DNA of 22,035 nucleotides, from NCBI GenBank assembly GCA_021837545.1, contig JAKBFR010000031.1, positions 1 through 22,035 of the forward strand, given 5' to 3'. The stretch's first letter is position 1. The number at the start of each line of letters is the position of its first letter. This document shows, in pieces, positions 6,848 through 14,170 of this stretch. A program made the position numbers and the translations under genes. Below the pieces are notes generated by a model, which worked only from the letters and a program-made list of their open reading frames with translations, was not told the origin of the DNA and did not search any database. The stretch is from Bacillota bacterium (GTDB taxonomy: Bacteria > Bacillota_A > Clostridia > Clostridiales > Clostridiaceae).

Positions 6848-7492
6848 ATGGCATTAAAAAAACTTACAGAAGCACAAAAAATTAGAGTGGCTAATATGAA
6901 TCAAAAGGAGGAAAAACAAACTATGAACACATTTAGTAATTCAATAACAGGTAAAAATGAGTTTTCAAGAGAGGAAGTAATCGAAAGCGTTGAGAATACA
7001 TTAGAAAATGTAATTGAAGAACATACAAGTAATTATGATTCAGATTCTTTTTTTAATAGTGAAAGTTTAAATGGTTCATCTACATCTATAACAGGCTTAG
7101 AAATAGAAATAGAACCAGAAATAGCAGTAGTTGAAGGTAAGTACAAATTTTATGTTAAAAACTTAAATGTTGATAGACAAGTAGCAACAAAGTACGGAGT
7201 AAAGGATAAGCTTATGGTAGAGTTCCATATTAGTCAAGTAATAGATGGAGAAGATTTTGCTTATGATTTAAAGCAAAAGTACAATATTTCAGGTAGCAGA
7301 AAATCTAGCTTCTATCAACTCTATATAGATTTAATAGGTAAAGCACCAATAGGAAAACTTAATTTGAGGAATCTTCTGGGAGTTAAAGGATATTGTGAAG
7401 TTAAGCATATTCCAATGGATAACGGAGATATTTTCCCACGAATAATTAACATAAATGCTGAAATAAACAAAGATGAAATTCCAGCACTTTAA
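6848..7492 (+). CDS. Conserved hypothetical, probable replication accessory protein
   Basis: A 214-aa protein. The first 80 residues are acidic and low complexity; residues 85-214 look like a beta-rich compact domain (VEGKYKFYVKNLNV, DKLMVEFHISQVIDGEDFAYDL, GVKGYCEVKHIPMDNGDIFPRI). That pattern, a Gly-Tyr-Cys strand pair followed by a charged tail, resembles single-strand-binding or DUF669-like phage proteins encoded next to helicases, but I cannot confirm it. There are two plausible starts: ATG 6848 after TGGAGG, and in-frame ATG 6923 after AAAGGAGG (6904-6911). Both are well placed, so a shorter isoform is possible. It sits immediately upstream of the SF3 helicase. Confidence 0.55.
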   Translation: MALKKLTEAQKIRVANMNQKEEKQTMNTFSNSITGKNEFSREEVIESVENTLENVIEEHTSNYDSDSFFNSESLNGSSTSITGLEIEIEPEIAVVEGKYKFYVKNLNVDRQVATKYGVKDKLMVEFHISQVIDGEDFAYDLKQKYNISGSRKSSFYQLYIDLIGKAPIGKLNLRNLLGVKGYCEVKHIPMDNGDIFPRIININAEINKDEIPAL

Positions 7493-7497
7493 TACTA

Positions 7498-7528
7498 ATG
7501 GAGTACCCCAGAAAAAGGGGGACTCCAT
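7498..7528. repeat. GC-rich hairpin between replication genes
   Basis: ATGGAGT and ACTCCAT, then CCCC and GGGG, form an 11-bp stem with one A-G mismatch around a seven-base loop. It is far more GC-rich than the surroundings and has no T-run, so it is not a normal terminator. It may fix mRNA ends or attenuate the helicase gene, whose ribosome site starts about 15 bases further on. Confidence 0.5.
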
Positions 7529-7558
7529 CAATAAAAAACAAAGTTGGAGGACTTATAG

Positions 7559-8980
7559 ATGAATCAATTTGAGATGTTTGAAGAACTAAAAAAGCGAGGT
7601 ATAACACTTGATAAAGATAGAAATGTAAAAAGGTTTAATCCTAACTACTTTCCAAAATATATAAGAGATAGTTACCCCATAATATGGGCAAAAGATAAAT
7701 CTTATTATGTTTATGATAATGGAGTTTGGGAAATACAGGATGATGGTAAATTCTTAAAAGAATTGAGAGAAATATTCCAAGAACCTAAATTCGGTATATG
7801 GACACCAAACATTGAAAGGGACTATATGATTGGGATGGAGAGAGAGCTTTACTATGATGGTGAGTTAAATCCTAATAAGAATCTAATAAATTTGGTCAAT
7901 GGTATGTTTGATACTGAAGCATTTACTTTGCAATCCCATAGCCATGGGTATTATAGCACAATTCGTATACCAATAGAATATGTATATGATGCAAAATACC
8001 CTAAATTCAAAGAATTCCTTAAACAAGTATTTGAGGAAGATGAGGAACGTATAAGAGTTGCACAGGAATGGGCGGGATACATGCTTACAACAGCTACTAA
8101 TGCACAAAAAGCTTTAATACTTTTGGGAGAAGGTGAGAATGGAAAAGGAACTTTTATTGATACTATTAGGTTGCTAATAGGAGAAGATAATATTTCTAAT
8201 ATACCTTTAAATGAGTTAAATAGAGGATTTGCAAGAGTAAAACTTCATAATAAAACTGCTAACATAAGTGGAGAAAATGAAATGAATGGTAGGAACTTCA
8301 ATACTCAATACTTCAAAGCTATAGTTGGTGAAGATACTATTAGTGCGGAAGAAAAGAACAAGCCTATTTTTAGCTTTAAATCCACTGCGAAGTTAACAAT
8401 GACTATGAATAAGCTCCCAGACACTATAGATACAAGCCATGGTTACTTTAGAAGATTATCTATATTAGCCTTTAATGCTGACTTTAGTGGAGAAAAAAGG
8501 GACAATCATCTTAGAGAAAAATTGAAGGAAGAGCTTTCAGGAATATTCCTTTGGGCTATGGAAGGTCTAAAAAGGCTAAGAGAAAATGACTATAAGTTTT
8601 CTCCATGTAAAAGCATGGACGAAATCCTAAAGAGCTATAAAGCAGAACAAAAACCTATTTATGAATTCTTTGAAGATTGTATTATGCCTGTAGAAGATAC
8701 AAGCCATAGAGAAGATAACAAGCTTGTGTACAATACTTTCAAGAACTGGGCTGATGAAAACGATATCGATAACCACTATTCTAAAATGAGTAGTCAGAAG
8801 TTTTGGAAAGAGTTTGAATCTGTGGCTAAAAAGAAAGGCTATAAGTGTAGTTCTGGGCATTCAAATACCTTTAGATACCATACAGGAATCGAGGTTATTG
8901 GAGGATATAAAGCAATAATAGGTGTAAGAGCTAATACTGAATTTAATATTTCAATAGATGATGAACTTAGTAACTTATAA
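7559..8980 (+). CDS. SF3 replicative helicase with D5_N domain (phage/plasmid primase-helicase C-terminal type)
   Basis: The 473-aa protein has a D5_N-type region at about residues 60-165 (including NLVNGMFD and WAGYMLTTATN) and an SF3 helicase core. Walker A is GEGENGKGT at 190-198; the Walker B/B' region is TANISGE near 233; the sensor Asn is in TMTMNKLPD near 284; an arginine pair follows at FRRL near 298. A C-terminal winged-helix-like region closes it. No N-terminal primase fold is visible, so priming would depend on another protein or the host. Such helicases replicate phage satellites and integrative plasmids from iteron origins. The array directly after the stop (8985-9210) fits that. 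The ribosome site is GGAGG. Confidence 0.9.
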   Translation: MNQFEMFEELKKRGITLDKDRNVKRFNPNYFPKYIRDSYPIIWAKDKSYYVYDNGVWEIQDDGKFLKELREIFQEPKFGIWTPNIERDYMIGMERELYYDGELNPNKNLINLVNGMFDTEAFTLQSHSHGYYSTIRIPIEYVYDAKYPKFKEFLKQVFEEDEERIRVAQEWAGYMLTTATNAQKALILLGEGENGKGTFIDTIRLLIGEDNISNIPLNELNRGFARVKLHNKTANISGENEMNGRNFNTQYFKAIVGEDTISAEEKNKPIFSFKSTAKLTMTMNKLPDTIDTSHGYFRRLSILAFNADFSGEKRDNHLREKLKEELSGIFLWAMEGLKRLRENDYKFSPCKSMDEILKSYKAEQKPIYEFFEDCIMPVEDTSHREDNKLVYNTFKNWADENDIDNHYSKMSSQKFWKEFESVAKKKGYKCSSGHSNTFRYHTGIEVIGGYKAIIGVRANTEFNISIDDELSNL

Positions 8981-8984
8981 TAAT

Positions 8985-9210
8985 TTGGTCATAGGTTGGT
9001 CATAACTTGGACGCAGTTTGGGCTCAGGAAATCCATGTAAATCAACAGTTTGGTCGTATAGGTCATAGTTTCCTTCTAACTGGACTTAAGGAAAAAAATC
9101 TAATAATAATAAAGGTAAGTGGTGTTCAAATGTGACCATGCACCCAAGCCTAGTGAAATCAACAAAAGCTTGGATTTCAATTAAACCTAACTACGACCTG
9201 CTATGACCAA
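8985..9210. other. Candidate replication origin with 11-bp iterons
   Basis: Four 11-bp units run head to tail in exact register: TTGGTCATAGG (8985), TTGGTCATAAC (8996), TTGGACGCAGT (9007), TTGGGCTCAGG (9018). TTGGTCGTATA (9050) and an overlapping AGGTCATAG (9060) follow. Two more lie inverted in 11-bp register: TTGGTCATAGC as the complement of 9200-9210 and AGGTCGTAGTT as the complement of 9189-9199. Between the two clusters lies an AT-rich stretch (about 9088-9116). Iterons flanking an AT-rich segment next to the helicase gene are the origin plan of staphylococcal pathogenicity islands and related satellites. No open frame covers 8981-9258. Confidence 0.75.
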
Positions 9211-9258
9211 ACCCAATAGTAGTTATTAATAATAATAAATTTTTAGGAGGAATACAAA

Positions 9259-9696
9259 ATGGAAGCATTAATAACAAAGAATATTAATAATGGCGAATCA
9301 GTAATAAATGATATCTTAAAGGGAGCTATTCCATCAAATATCAAGAGTAAAAGTAGGGTAAGTGGAAATTCTGGAATAATGTCAATTGTTAAAGCTAAAA
9401 CAGGTAATAGAATTAGTATAGGTAAAGAAGTAATGGAAAAGCTTAATAATCCAGAAAAGGTTAAAATAGCATTTAGAGATGATAGTGTAATTATTGGTGA
9501 AAACCTTGCGAATAATAGTAGTTCATTAAATATAAAGAAAAGTGGTGCTAAAGGGATAATATATTCTATACAATTAGTTGGTGAAATGGCAAAATTATTC
9601 AATCTAGATTTTAGTGATAGAACATCAATAACCTTTGAAGATGTAGAATATATTGTTGATGAGGATTATCCAGTAGCGATAGTAAAAATAAAGTAG
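9259..9696 (+). CDS. Hypothetical protein downstream of the origin
   Basis: A 145-aa protein after a good TAGGAGG site. The first 45 residues look flexible and basic. Residues 45-75 (KAKTGNRISIGKEVMEKL...VKIAFRDDSVIIGENL) have the rhythm of a swapped-hairpin AbrB-like fold, then a second repeat-like half occurs at 95-145 (GIIYSIQLVGEMAKLFNLDF, EYIVDEDYPVAIVKI). It could be a small DNA-binding regulator of origin or copy number. The family is not recognised and the AbrB resemblance is weak. Confidence 0.55.
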   Translation: MEALITKNINNGESVINDILKGAIPSNIKSKSRVSGNSGIMSIVKAKTGNRISIGKEVMEKLNNPEKVKIAFRDDSVIIGENLANNSSSLNIKKSGAKGIIYSIQLVGEMAKLFNLDFSDRTSITFEDVEYIVDEDYPVAIVKIK

Positions 9697-9723
9697 AGCT
9701 GTAATAGATGGCAATGGTAGTTA

Positions 9724-9785
9724 GAAACTTGTTAAAAATTCATTGAGAATTAAGTGAATATAAATTTTTTTAAATAACAAGTTCC
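9724..9785. repeat. Long-loop inverted repeat
   Basis: AACTTGTTA (9726-9734) and TAACAAGTT (9775-9783) are perfect inverted copies around 40 bases, with an inner ATTCA...TGAAT pair. It lies in the gap between two unknown genes. It could be a regulatory cruciform, an operator pair or part of a recombination site. Confidence 0.35.
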
Positions 9786-9821
9786 TAATATACCAAAATA
9801 ATTATTGATGGAGGAATGAAA

Positions 9822-10232
9822 ATGTTGGAACCTAAATTAGTTGCTAATAAAGATATATATAATGAAGTAAATATAAGAAGGACACAAGCTGACTTAGATG
9901 AGTTTAAAGAAGTGCTGATTTCAGTAAATCCGTTTTATGATTGGCTAGAAGAGAATATAAACAAAGTCAGCTATAAATTATTGAAGGGATTTATAACTAA
10001 TATTGTTCCATTAGGTGACGCAGGCAAAAAGTATTTTAAAATAATTGCTCACAAAAAAACTGGATTTACTATTGAGTTATGGAAGATATACAATCAAATC
10101 GAGAAAATGTATCAAGAAGGAAACTTAAAGATAAAATCATATATGGAGTTAGAACATTTGGGATACACAGGTATATTTTTATATGAAAGATATCCTGTTG
10201 ATGATGTAATAAAATACTTGAAACAGCAATAA
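9822..10232 (+). CDS. Hypothetical protein of the mobile element
   Basis: A 136-aa soluble protein (start ATG 9822, seven bases after GGAGG; the in-frame ATG at 9816 is too close to that site). Helices dominate: EFKEVLISVNPFYDWLEENI near 30-50 and YELEHLGYTG-type segments near the C-terminus. No motif recognised. It precedes the recombinase operon by about 75 bases and reads in the same direction. Confidence 0.55.
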   Translation: MLEPKLVANKDIYNEVNIRRTQADLDEFKEVLISVNPFYDWLEENINKVSYKLLKGFITNIVPLGDAGKKYFKIIAHKKTGFTIELWKIYNQIEKMYQEGNLKIKSYMELEHLGYTGIFLYERYPVDDVIKYLKQQ

Positions 10233-10306
10233 GAGCTTTATGAGTATTTAAGGAAGATGTAAATATATATTATTAAATTGTATTAATGATAATGGAGGAA
10301 TTTCTA

Positions 10307-10420
10307 ATGAAGAGGGAAAGTCTAAGCTATGAAATAATGATAGATTTAATTGCTAATATAGTTAAAAAGTATATTGATAATAATGAACTAGCAACTAAGG
10401 AGGATATAAAACATGAGTAA
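10307..10420 (+). CDS. Small protein upstream of the recombinase
   Basis: A 37-aa frame with GGAGG upstream, mostly one amphipathic helix (YEIMIDLIANIVKKYIDNN). Its stop overlaps the start of the next mini-ORF (10,413), so the two are coupled. Small helical proteins placed before serine recombinases can be recombination directionality factors, but there is no sequence proof here. Confidence 0.5.
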   Translation: MKRESLSYEIMIDLIANIVKKYIDNNELATKEDIKHE

Positions 10421-10547
10421 GGCAGTATATTACATGAGAATTTCAACAGATGATTTAGTAGGAGAAGAATATAGCATAAAAGATTCAGAAGATATGATTA
10501 TTAATAATGAAAAGTCTCTAATTGTAAAGGAGGTTAACAATGAATAG
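10413..10547 (+). CDS. 44-aa mini-ORF matching a serine recombinase N-terminus
   Basis: It starts nine bases after AAGGAGG and reads AVYYMRISTDDLVGEEYSIK. This aligns without gaps to the downstream recombinase residues IVGYIRVSTAEQAEEGYSCD, including the Y-x-R-x-S-T motif with the Ser that acts as nucleophile. The frame ends at 10,547, overlapping the recombinase start by eight bases, and the recombinase ribosome site lies inside it. It is either the stub of a second tandem recombinase or a short functional mimic. The preserved start signal and coupling mean it is probably translated. Confidence 0.55.
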   Translation: MSKAVYYMRISTDDLVGEEYSIKDSEDMIINNEKSLIVKEVNNE

Positions 10548-12156
10548 GAAAAGAATAGTTGGATATATAAGAGTATCCACGGCAGAGCAGGCAGAAGAAG
10601 GTTATAGTTGTGATGCACAAGAAAATGTTGTGAGACAGAAATGTGAATTGGAAGGGGGGGAGTTGGTTGCCATATATGCTGATAAAGGTATTAGCGGTAA
10701 ATCAATGACCAATAGACTTCAATTACAGCAAATGCTTCAAGATGCTAAGGATGGTAAATTCGATGAAGTATGGGTATGGAAGACAAATAGATTAGCTCGT
10801 AACCAGTATGACTTACTTACAATAGTTAAGGAATTTGAACGATATGAAGTGGCTTTTAAAAGTTGTTCAGAATCTTTTGAAACAACCACATCAGCAGGAA
10901 GACTAATGATGAATGTTTTAGCTTCAATAGGTGAATTTGAAAGGGAAACAATAGTAGATAATGTAAAAATGGGAATGAAGCAGAGAGCTAGAACTGGAAA
11001 GTGGAATGGTGGTATTGTACTTGGCTATAAGTCAGCAATAGTAAATGAAAATAATACAAGACTAGAAATAATTCCAGAGGAAGCTACTACAGTTAGAAAG
11101 ATATTTGAGTTATATTCTTCTGGCAAAGGACTAAAAGCTATTACTAATCAATTAAATCATGAAGGATATAAAACCAAAAGAGGTAATATGTTTGGTACTA
11201 GTGGGATTAAAGATATTCTAATGAATCCTATATATATTGGTAAGATAAGATATAATGTTAGGGAAAATTGGAGTGAAAAAAGAAGGAAAGGAATCAATAA
11301 GAATCCAATCATTGTTGATGGAGAGCATGAATCTATAATTCCAATAGAACTTTGGGATAAGGTTGAAGAGATGTACAAGATGAAATCTGGCAAGCCTAAG
11401 AAAGCCTTTGAAAGTAACTACATTCTGACAGGACTAATGAAATGCCCTGTGTGTGGGGCTTCAATGGTAGCAGGGAGGACTAAGAAGATGCGGAAAGATG
11501 GAACACACCTTGTCACTAGGTACTATGTTTGTGGTAATTGGAGGAACAAAGGAACTGCCGCTTGTAATTCCAATGGAGTCAGAGCTGATTATGCTGAAGA
11601 ATATGTATTATCAAGGATTAAAGAAGTAGTATTCAATGAAAAGATATTAAAGGATATTGTAAAAAATCTAAACCGAGGAAGAAAGGACATAATAAAGCCA
11701 TTAGAAAAGGAACAGGAGCAACTAACAAAGAGCCTAAAAGACATAGAGAACAGGAAGAACAGGGTATTTGAGCTATATGAAGATGGTACAATAGATAAAC
11801 AAACATTGGCACAAAGAATGGAAAAACTAACTGCTGAAATAGAACTACAGTTTAAGCGTAGGATACAAGTACAAAAAGAATTGGAAAGTAATGATTCAGT
11901 AAACATACCATATGAGGTTGTAAAGAACACATTGAGCAACTTCCATAAGCTACTAGAAATCACTACTCCAGAAGATAAAAAAACTTTGCTACAATTAATT
12001 ATAAGCAGGATAACTATAAAGGATAAGAAAGATATAGATAGTATAGAACTACACTTTGATGAAAAGGTGCAGAAATATTTCATAAATAATAAAGAAGGAG
12101 AATCCTCAGATGATGGGGATTCTCCTTCTTTTATTTTGTTTACAATTATAATCTAA
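10540..12156 (+). CDS. Large serine recombinase (site-specific integrase)
   Basis: The 538-aa protein has the resolvase catalytic domain at about residues 5-150, with YIRVS and the nucleophile Ser13, DKGISGKS near 48, the WKTNRLARN segment near 87-95 and GEFERE near 135. The recombinase domain follows at about 165-270 (GYKSAIV, IFELYSSGKGLKAITNQLN), then a Zn ribbon near 300-345 (CPVCG ... CGNWRN ... C) and a coiled coil at about 380-455. It is very likely the integrase/excisionase of the element, acting at the 17-bp repeats. Its last 20 codons run through its own terminator hairpin. A G7 tract at 10,654-10,660 lies in codons 39-41. C-terminal relics of a related gene occur at 13,971 and 16,202. 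Confidence 0.92.
   Translation: MNRKRIVGYIRVSTAEQAEEGYSCDAQENVVRQKCELEGGELVAIYADKGISGKSMTNRLQLQQMLQDAKDGKFDEVWVWKTNRLARNQYDLLTIVKEFERYEVAFKSCSESFETTTSAGRLMMNVLASIGEFERETIVDNVKMGMKQRARTGKWNGGIVLGYKSAIVNENNTRLEIIPEEATTVRKIFELYSSGKGLKAITNQLNHEGYKTKRGNMFGTSGIKDILMNPIYIGKIRYNVRENWSEKRRKGINKNPIIVDGEHESIIPIELWDKVEEMYKMKSGKPKKAFESNYILTGLMKCPVCGASMVAGRTKKMRKDGTHLVTRYYVCGNWRNKGTAACNSNGVRADYAEEYVLSRIKEVVFNEKILKDIVKNLNRGRKDIIKPLEKEQEQLTKSLKDIENRKNRVFELYEDGTIDKQTLAQRMEKLTAEIELQFKRRIQVQKELESNDSVNIPYEVVKNTLSNFHKLLEITTPEDKKTLLQLIISRITIKDKKDIDSIELHFDEKVQKYFINNKEGESSDDGDSPSFILFTIII
12091..12131 (+). terminator. Terminator inside the recombinase 3' end
   Basis: A 15-bp arm at 12,091-12,105 pairs perfectly with 12,117-12,131 around 11 bases, followed by a T-rich stretch. 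It encodes part of the recombinase tail. It separates recombinase transcription from the defence-like genes that follow. Confidence 0.8.
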
Positions 12157-12168
12157 TAATTATGTGGT

Positions 12169-12198
12169 TTTACAATATTAGGTATAAAATGATATAAT
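12169..12198 (+). promoter_or_regulatory. Promoter of the Kiwa-like operon
   Basis: TTTACA (12,169-12,174) and an extended -10, TGATATAAT with TATAAT at 12,193-12,198, are 18 bases apart. It lies between the recombinase terminator and the KwaB-like gene start at 12,249, so the cargo pair is expressed independently of the recombinase. The imperfect palindrome TTAGTATAAACTATAA just after the -10 could be an operator. Confidence 0.65.
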
Positions 12199-12248
12199 TA
12201 TTAGTATAAACTATAATTAATACAAAATAATTAAATTTGGAGGGTTTT

Positions 12249-13223
12249 ATGGAAGAATTATTTGAAAAATTAAAGGGCATCTTTGATGAAAATAATAATA
12301 ATTATATTTACAATGGATTAATAGTATATCTTCTTTCAAATGAAGAGTCACCATATAGAATCTATAGAATAAATGTAGAGAGTAACAATATATTTAAAAA
12401 AATAGTAACTGATAATATTTCTTTACCAGAAAATACTGTTAATTTCTTTCACTATCCTGATTGCACATCGCCAGATGGTGGTGAGAGTATATCATATTTA
12501 AGAGTTAATGAAATACCTCAATTTAATATAATTAGAGAAAACATTAATGATGCTATTGATATTACTAAAGCGCAACTTTTAAATATTATTAGTAGAATAA
12601 AAGGATATGTTATAAAAATATTATATACAGATAATACTGAAACAAGGCAAGAAAAGGAAGTCTTATGTTTTTCAAGATTAACTCAATCTAGCTTCTTCAA
12701 ACCAGAACATCCACTTTTTAGTTTTGGAAATGGGAATGAAGATTTTCTTGAAGAAGTAAAAGGATTATTTTTGAAATTCAGTGAAAAAGTTGTAGCAGTA
12801 AATATTGAAGATATAGTATTTATTTCACATGGATATTATTTTGAACAATTATTAAAGTATGATGAACATATTAACAGTTCAGCAATTATTGCTAAGGAAG
12901 ACATAAGAAATCAGGGGTTGATAGAGAATATAGATTTATTAGACATAGGGTGTGAAAATAACAAAAATATTAGAAAAATGTTATATAAAATTAGAAAAGA
13001 AGGGAATATTGATAATATTACGATAGATAAATTTAAAGACTTAAAGAATAAATATCCTGATAAATTGCTATATACAATAAATGATAATAATACGATAAAT
13101 ATTAAAGAGGATGTTCAAGGCAAATCAATAATGCATATTTTGAGAATCTATAATGATGAAGCAGCAGAAACAATTGTTTCTGGAAAGGGAATTTTTGCAC
13201 ATCAAAAAATAGATATTGAATAA
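12249..13223 (+). CDS. DUF4868 / KwaB-like anti-phage defence protein
   Basis: The 324-aa soluble protein fits DUF4868, the family of the Kiwa defence component KwaB (about 315 residues). It has an N-terminal alpha/beta half, then the segment FFKPEHPLFSFG, a middle FISHGYYFEQLLKYDE, and a diagnostic C-terminus near 240-318: NIRKMLYKIRKEGNIDNI, then KDLKNKYPDKLLYTINDNNT and IMHILRIYNDE...VSGKG. In Kiwa, KwaB acts with the membrane protein KwaA to sense phage attack and block late phage replication. The next gene encodes a KwaA-like membrane protein, which strengthens the call. ATG 12,249 is chosen because GGAGGG lies just before it. The assignment is by pattern memory, not by search. Confidence 0.7.
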   Translation: MEELFEKLKGIFDENNNNYIYNGLIVYLLSNEESPYRIYRINVESNNIFKKIVTDNISLPENTVNFFHYPDCTSPDGGESISYLRVNEIPQFNIIRENINDAIDITKAQLLNIISRIKGYVIKILYTDNTETRQEKEVLCFSRLTQSSFFKPEHPLFSFGNGNEDFLEEVKGLFLKFSEKVVAVNIEDIVFISHGYYFEQLLKYDEHINSSAIIAKEDIRNQGLIENIDLLDIGCENNKNIRKMLYKIRKEGNIDNITIDKFKDLKNKYPDKLLYTINDNNTINIKEDVQGKSIMHILRIYNDEAAETIVSGKGIFAHQKIDIE

Positions 13224-13256
13224 AATATAGAGAGTTAATAAAAGGTGGTGGGTTAT

Positions 13257-13970
13257 TTGAGGATAATTTATGATAGTCTTCTAGGTAAAGTTCAGAATGC
13301 TTTTAGATTCTTATTGTTTCTAAGTTCATATACACCTTTGTTCATAATTTTGTTATTAAAGAATGTTAATAATATTTGGATTTCCTTGATATTAATATCC
13401 ATTAGTATAATTCCTTTGTTTGTAATAAGAAGGTATATAAGTATTCCACTGAGACGTGAAGCTAATGATATAATAAACATTTCTAAAGTTTCAGGTAAGG
13501 GGAGTGAAGTATTAAATTATGTTGTCTGTTATATAATTCCATTTATATCATTTAATTCTGATATTATAACTAAGGATGGAATTAGTATACCGAATTTACT
13601 TGTTTTTATAATGCTCCTTCTTGTTATATGTAATCTATATATGTCTAGTAATTTATATTACATTAATCCAATTCTTACTTTATTTTATGATATTCATAGC
13701 GTTGAAAGTTCAGGTGGTGATATTTTAATATTAATTACAGAGAAAAATACTATAATACCTAAGAATAAAAATATTTTTTCAAGAGAGATATCAAAAGATA
13801 TCTATTTATATACAGAAAAAAGAAAATCTAATCTTACTATGTTAAAGATTATTGTACTTCTTACAATACTTATCTTGGGGTTGTGGTATTGGAATAAAGA
13901 TTTACATGAATTTACTACAAGTTTAGTAGAGCGAATCTATTCTTTATTAAATTTATTAAAAAGTAGGTAA
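13257..13970 (+). CDS. KwaA-like multi-span membrane protein
   Basis: This 237-aa protein has hydrophobic spans near residues 15-35 (FLLFLSSYTPLFIILLL), 40-60, 82-98 (VVCYIIPFISF) and 110-140, and one more near the C-terminus at about 200-218. The motifs SSYTPL, NYVVCYIIPF and YINPILTL resemble those I associate with four-span KwaA-type partners of DUF4868 proteins; the extra C-terminal span is a difference. TTG 13,257 is the likely start, eight bases after AAAGGTGG; the GTG codons at 13,245-13,250 overlap that site. It lies 33 bases after the KwaB-like stop, so they are co-transcribed. In Kiwa the order is kwaA-kwaB, here it is reversed. Confidence 0.6.
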   Translation: MRIIYDSLLGKVQNAFRFLLFLSSYTPLFIILLLKNVNNIWISLILISISIIPLFVIRRYISIPLRREANDIINISKVSGKGSEVLNYVVCYIIPFISFNSDIITKDGISIPNLLVFIMLLLVICNLYMSSNLYYINPILTLFYDIHSVESSGGDILILITEKNTIIPKNKNIFSREISKDIYLYTEKRKSNLTMLKIIVLLTILILGLWYWNKDLHEFTTSLVERIYSLLNLLKSR

Positions 13971-14027
13971 GATAGTAATAGAAAACACATAGATATTATA
14001 GAACTTTATTTTGATGAAAGTATATAA
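13971..14027 (+). pseudogene. Relic of a serine recombinase C-terminus
   Basis: Directly after the KwaA-like stop the same frame reads DSNRKHIDIIELYFDESI then stop. It matches the resident recombinase tail KDKKDIDSIELHFDEKVQKY. The DNA match continues past the stop into the following terminator: 13,989-14,080 parallels 12,036-12,130 with small gaps. No body of a recombinase precedes it. The Kiwa-like pair is thus bracketed by two copies of a recombinase 3' end. Confidence 0.7.
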
Positions 14028-14051
14028 AATATTTGATAAGTAATAAAAAGG

Positions 14052-14079
14052 GAAAATCTCTTTATGGTAGAGATTTTTC
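14052..14079 (+). terminator. Terminator derived from a recombinase tail
   Basis: GAAAATCTC (14,052-14,060) pairs with GAGATTTTTC (14,070-14,079) with a one-base bulge and T-rich 3' side. It occupies the position equivalent to the recombinase terminator and ends the Kiwa-like operon. Confidence 0.7.
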
Positions 14080-14170
14080 TTTGTTTATACTACAAAAATT
14101 GTCGGAAATATATAGCTAATTATGTATAAACTTAATATAAAAACTATTGAAATACTATGGAGGAAGTTTA

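Noticed and set aside
8985..9210. CRISPR array
   Set aside because: Repeats are 11 bp, degenerate and contiguous or inverted, without uniform spacers or cas genes.
9243..9602. 119-codon minus-strand frame opposite the gene at 9259
   Set aside because: Low-complexity Leu/Ile/Phe composition typical of antisense AT-rich coding DNA; the plus-strand gene has a strong ribosome site.
11589..12083. 164-codon open frame on the minus strand inside the recombinase
   Set aside because: It is Ser/Phe/Leu-rich and shadows the coiled-coil region of a well-supported recombinase; no ribosome site or family match.
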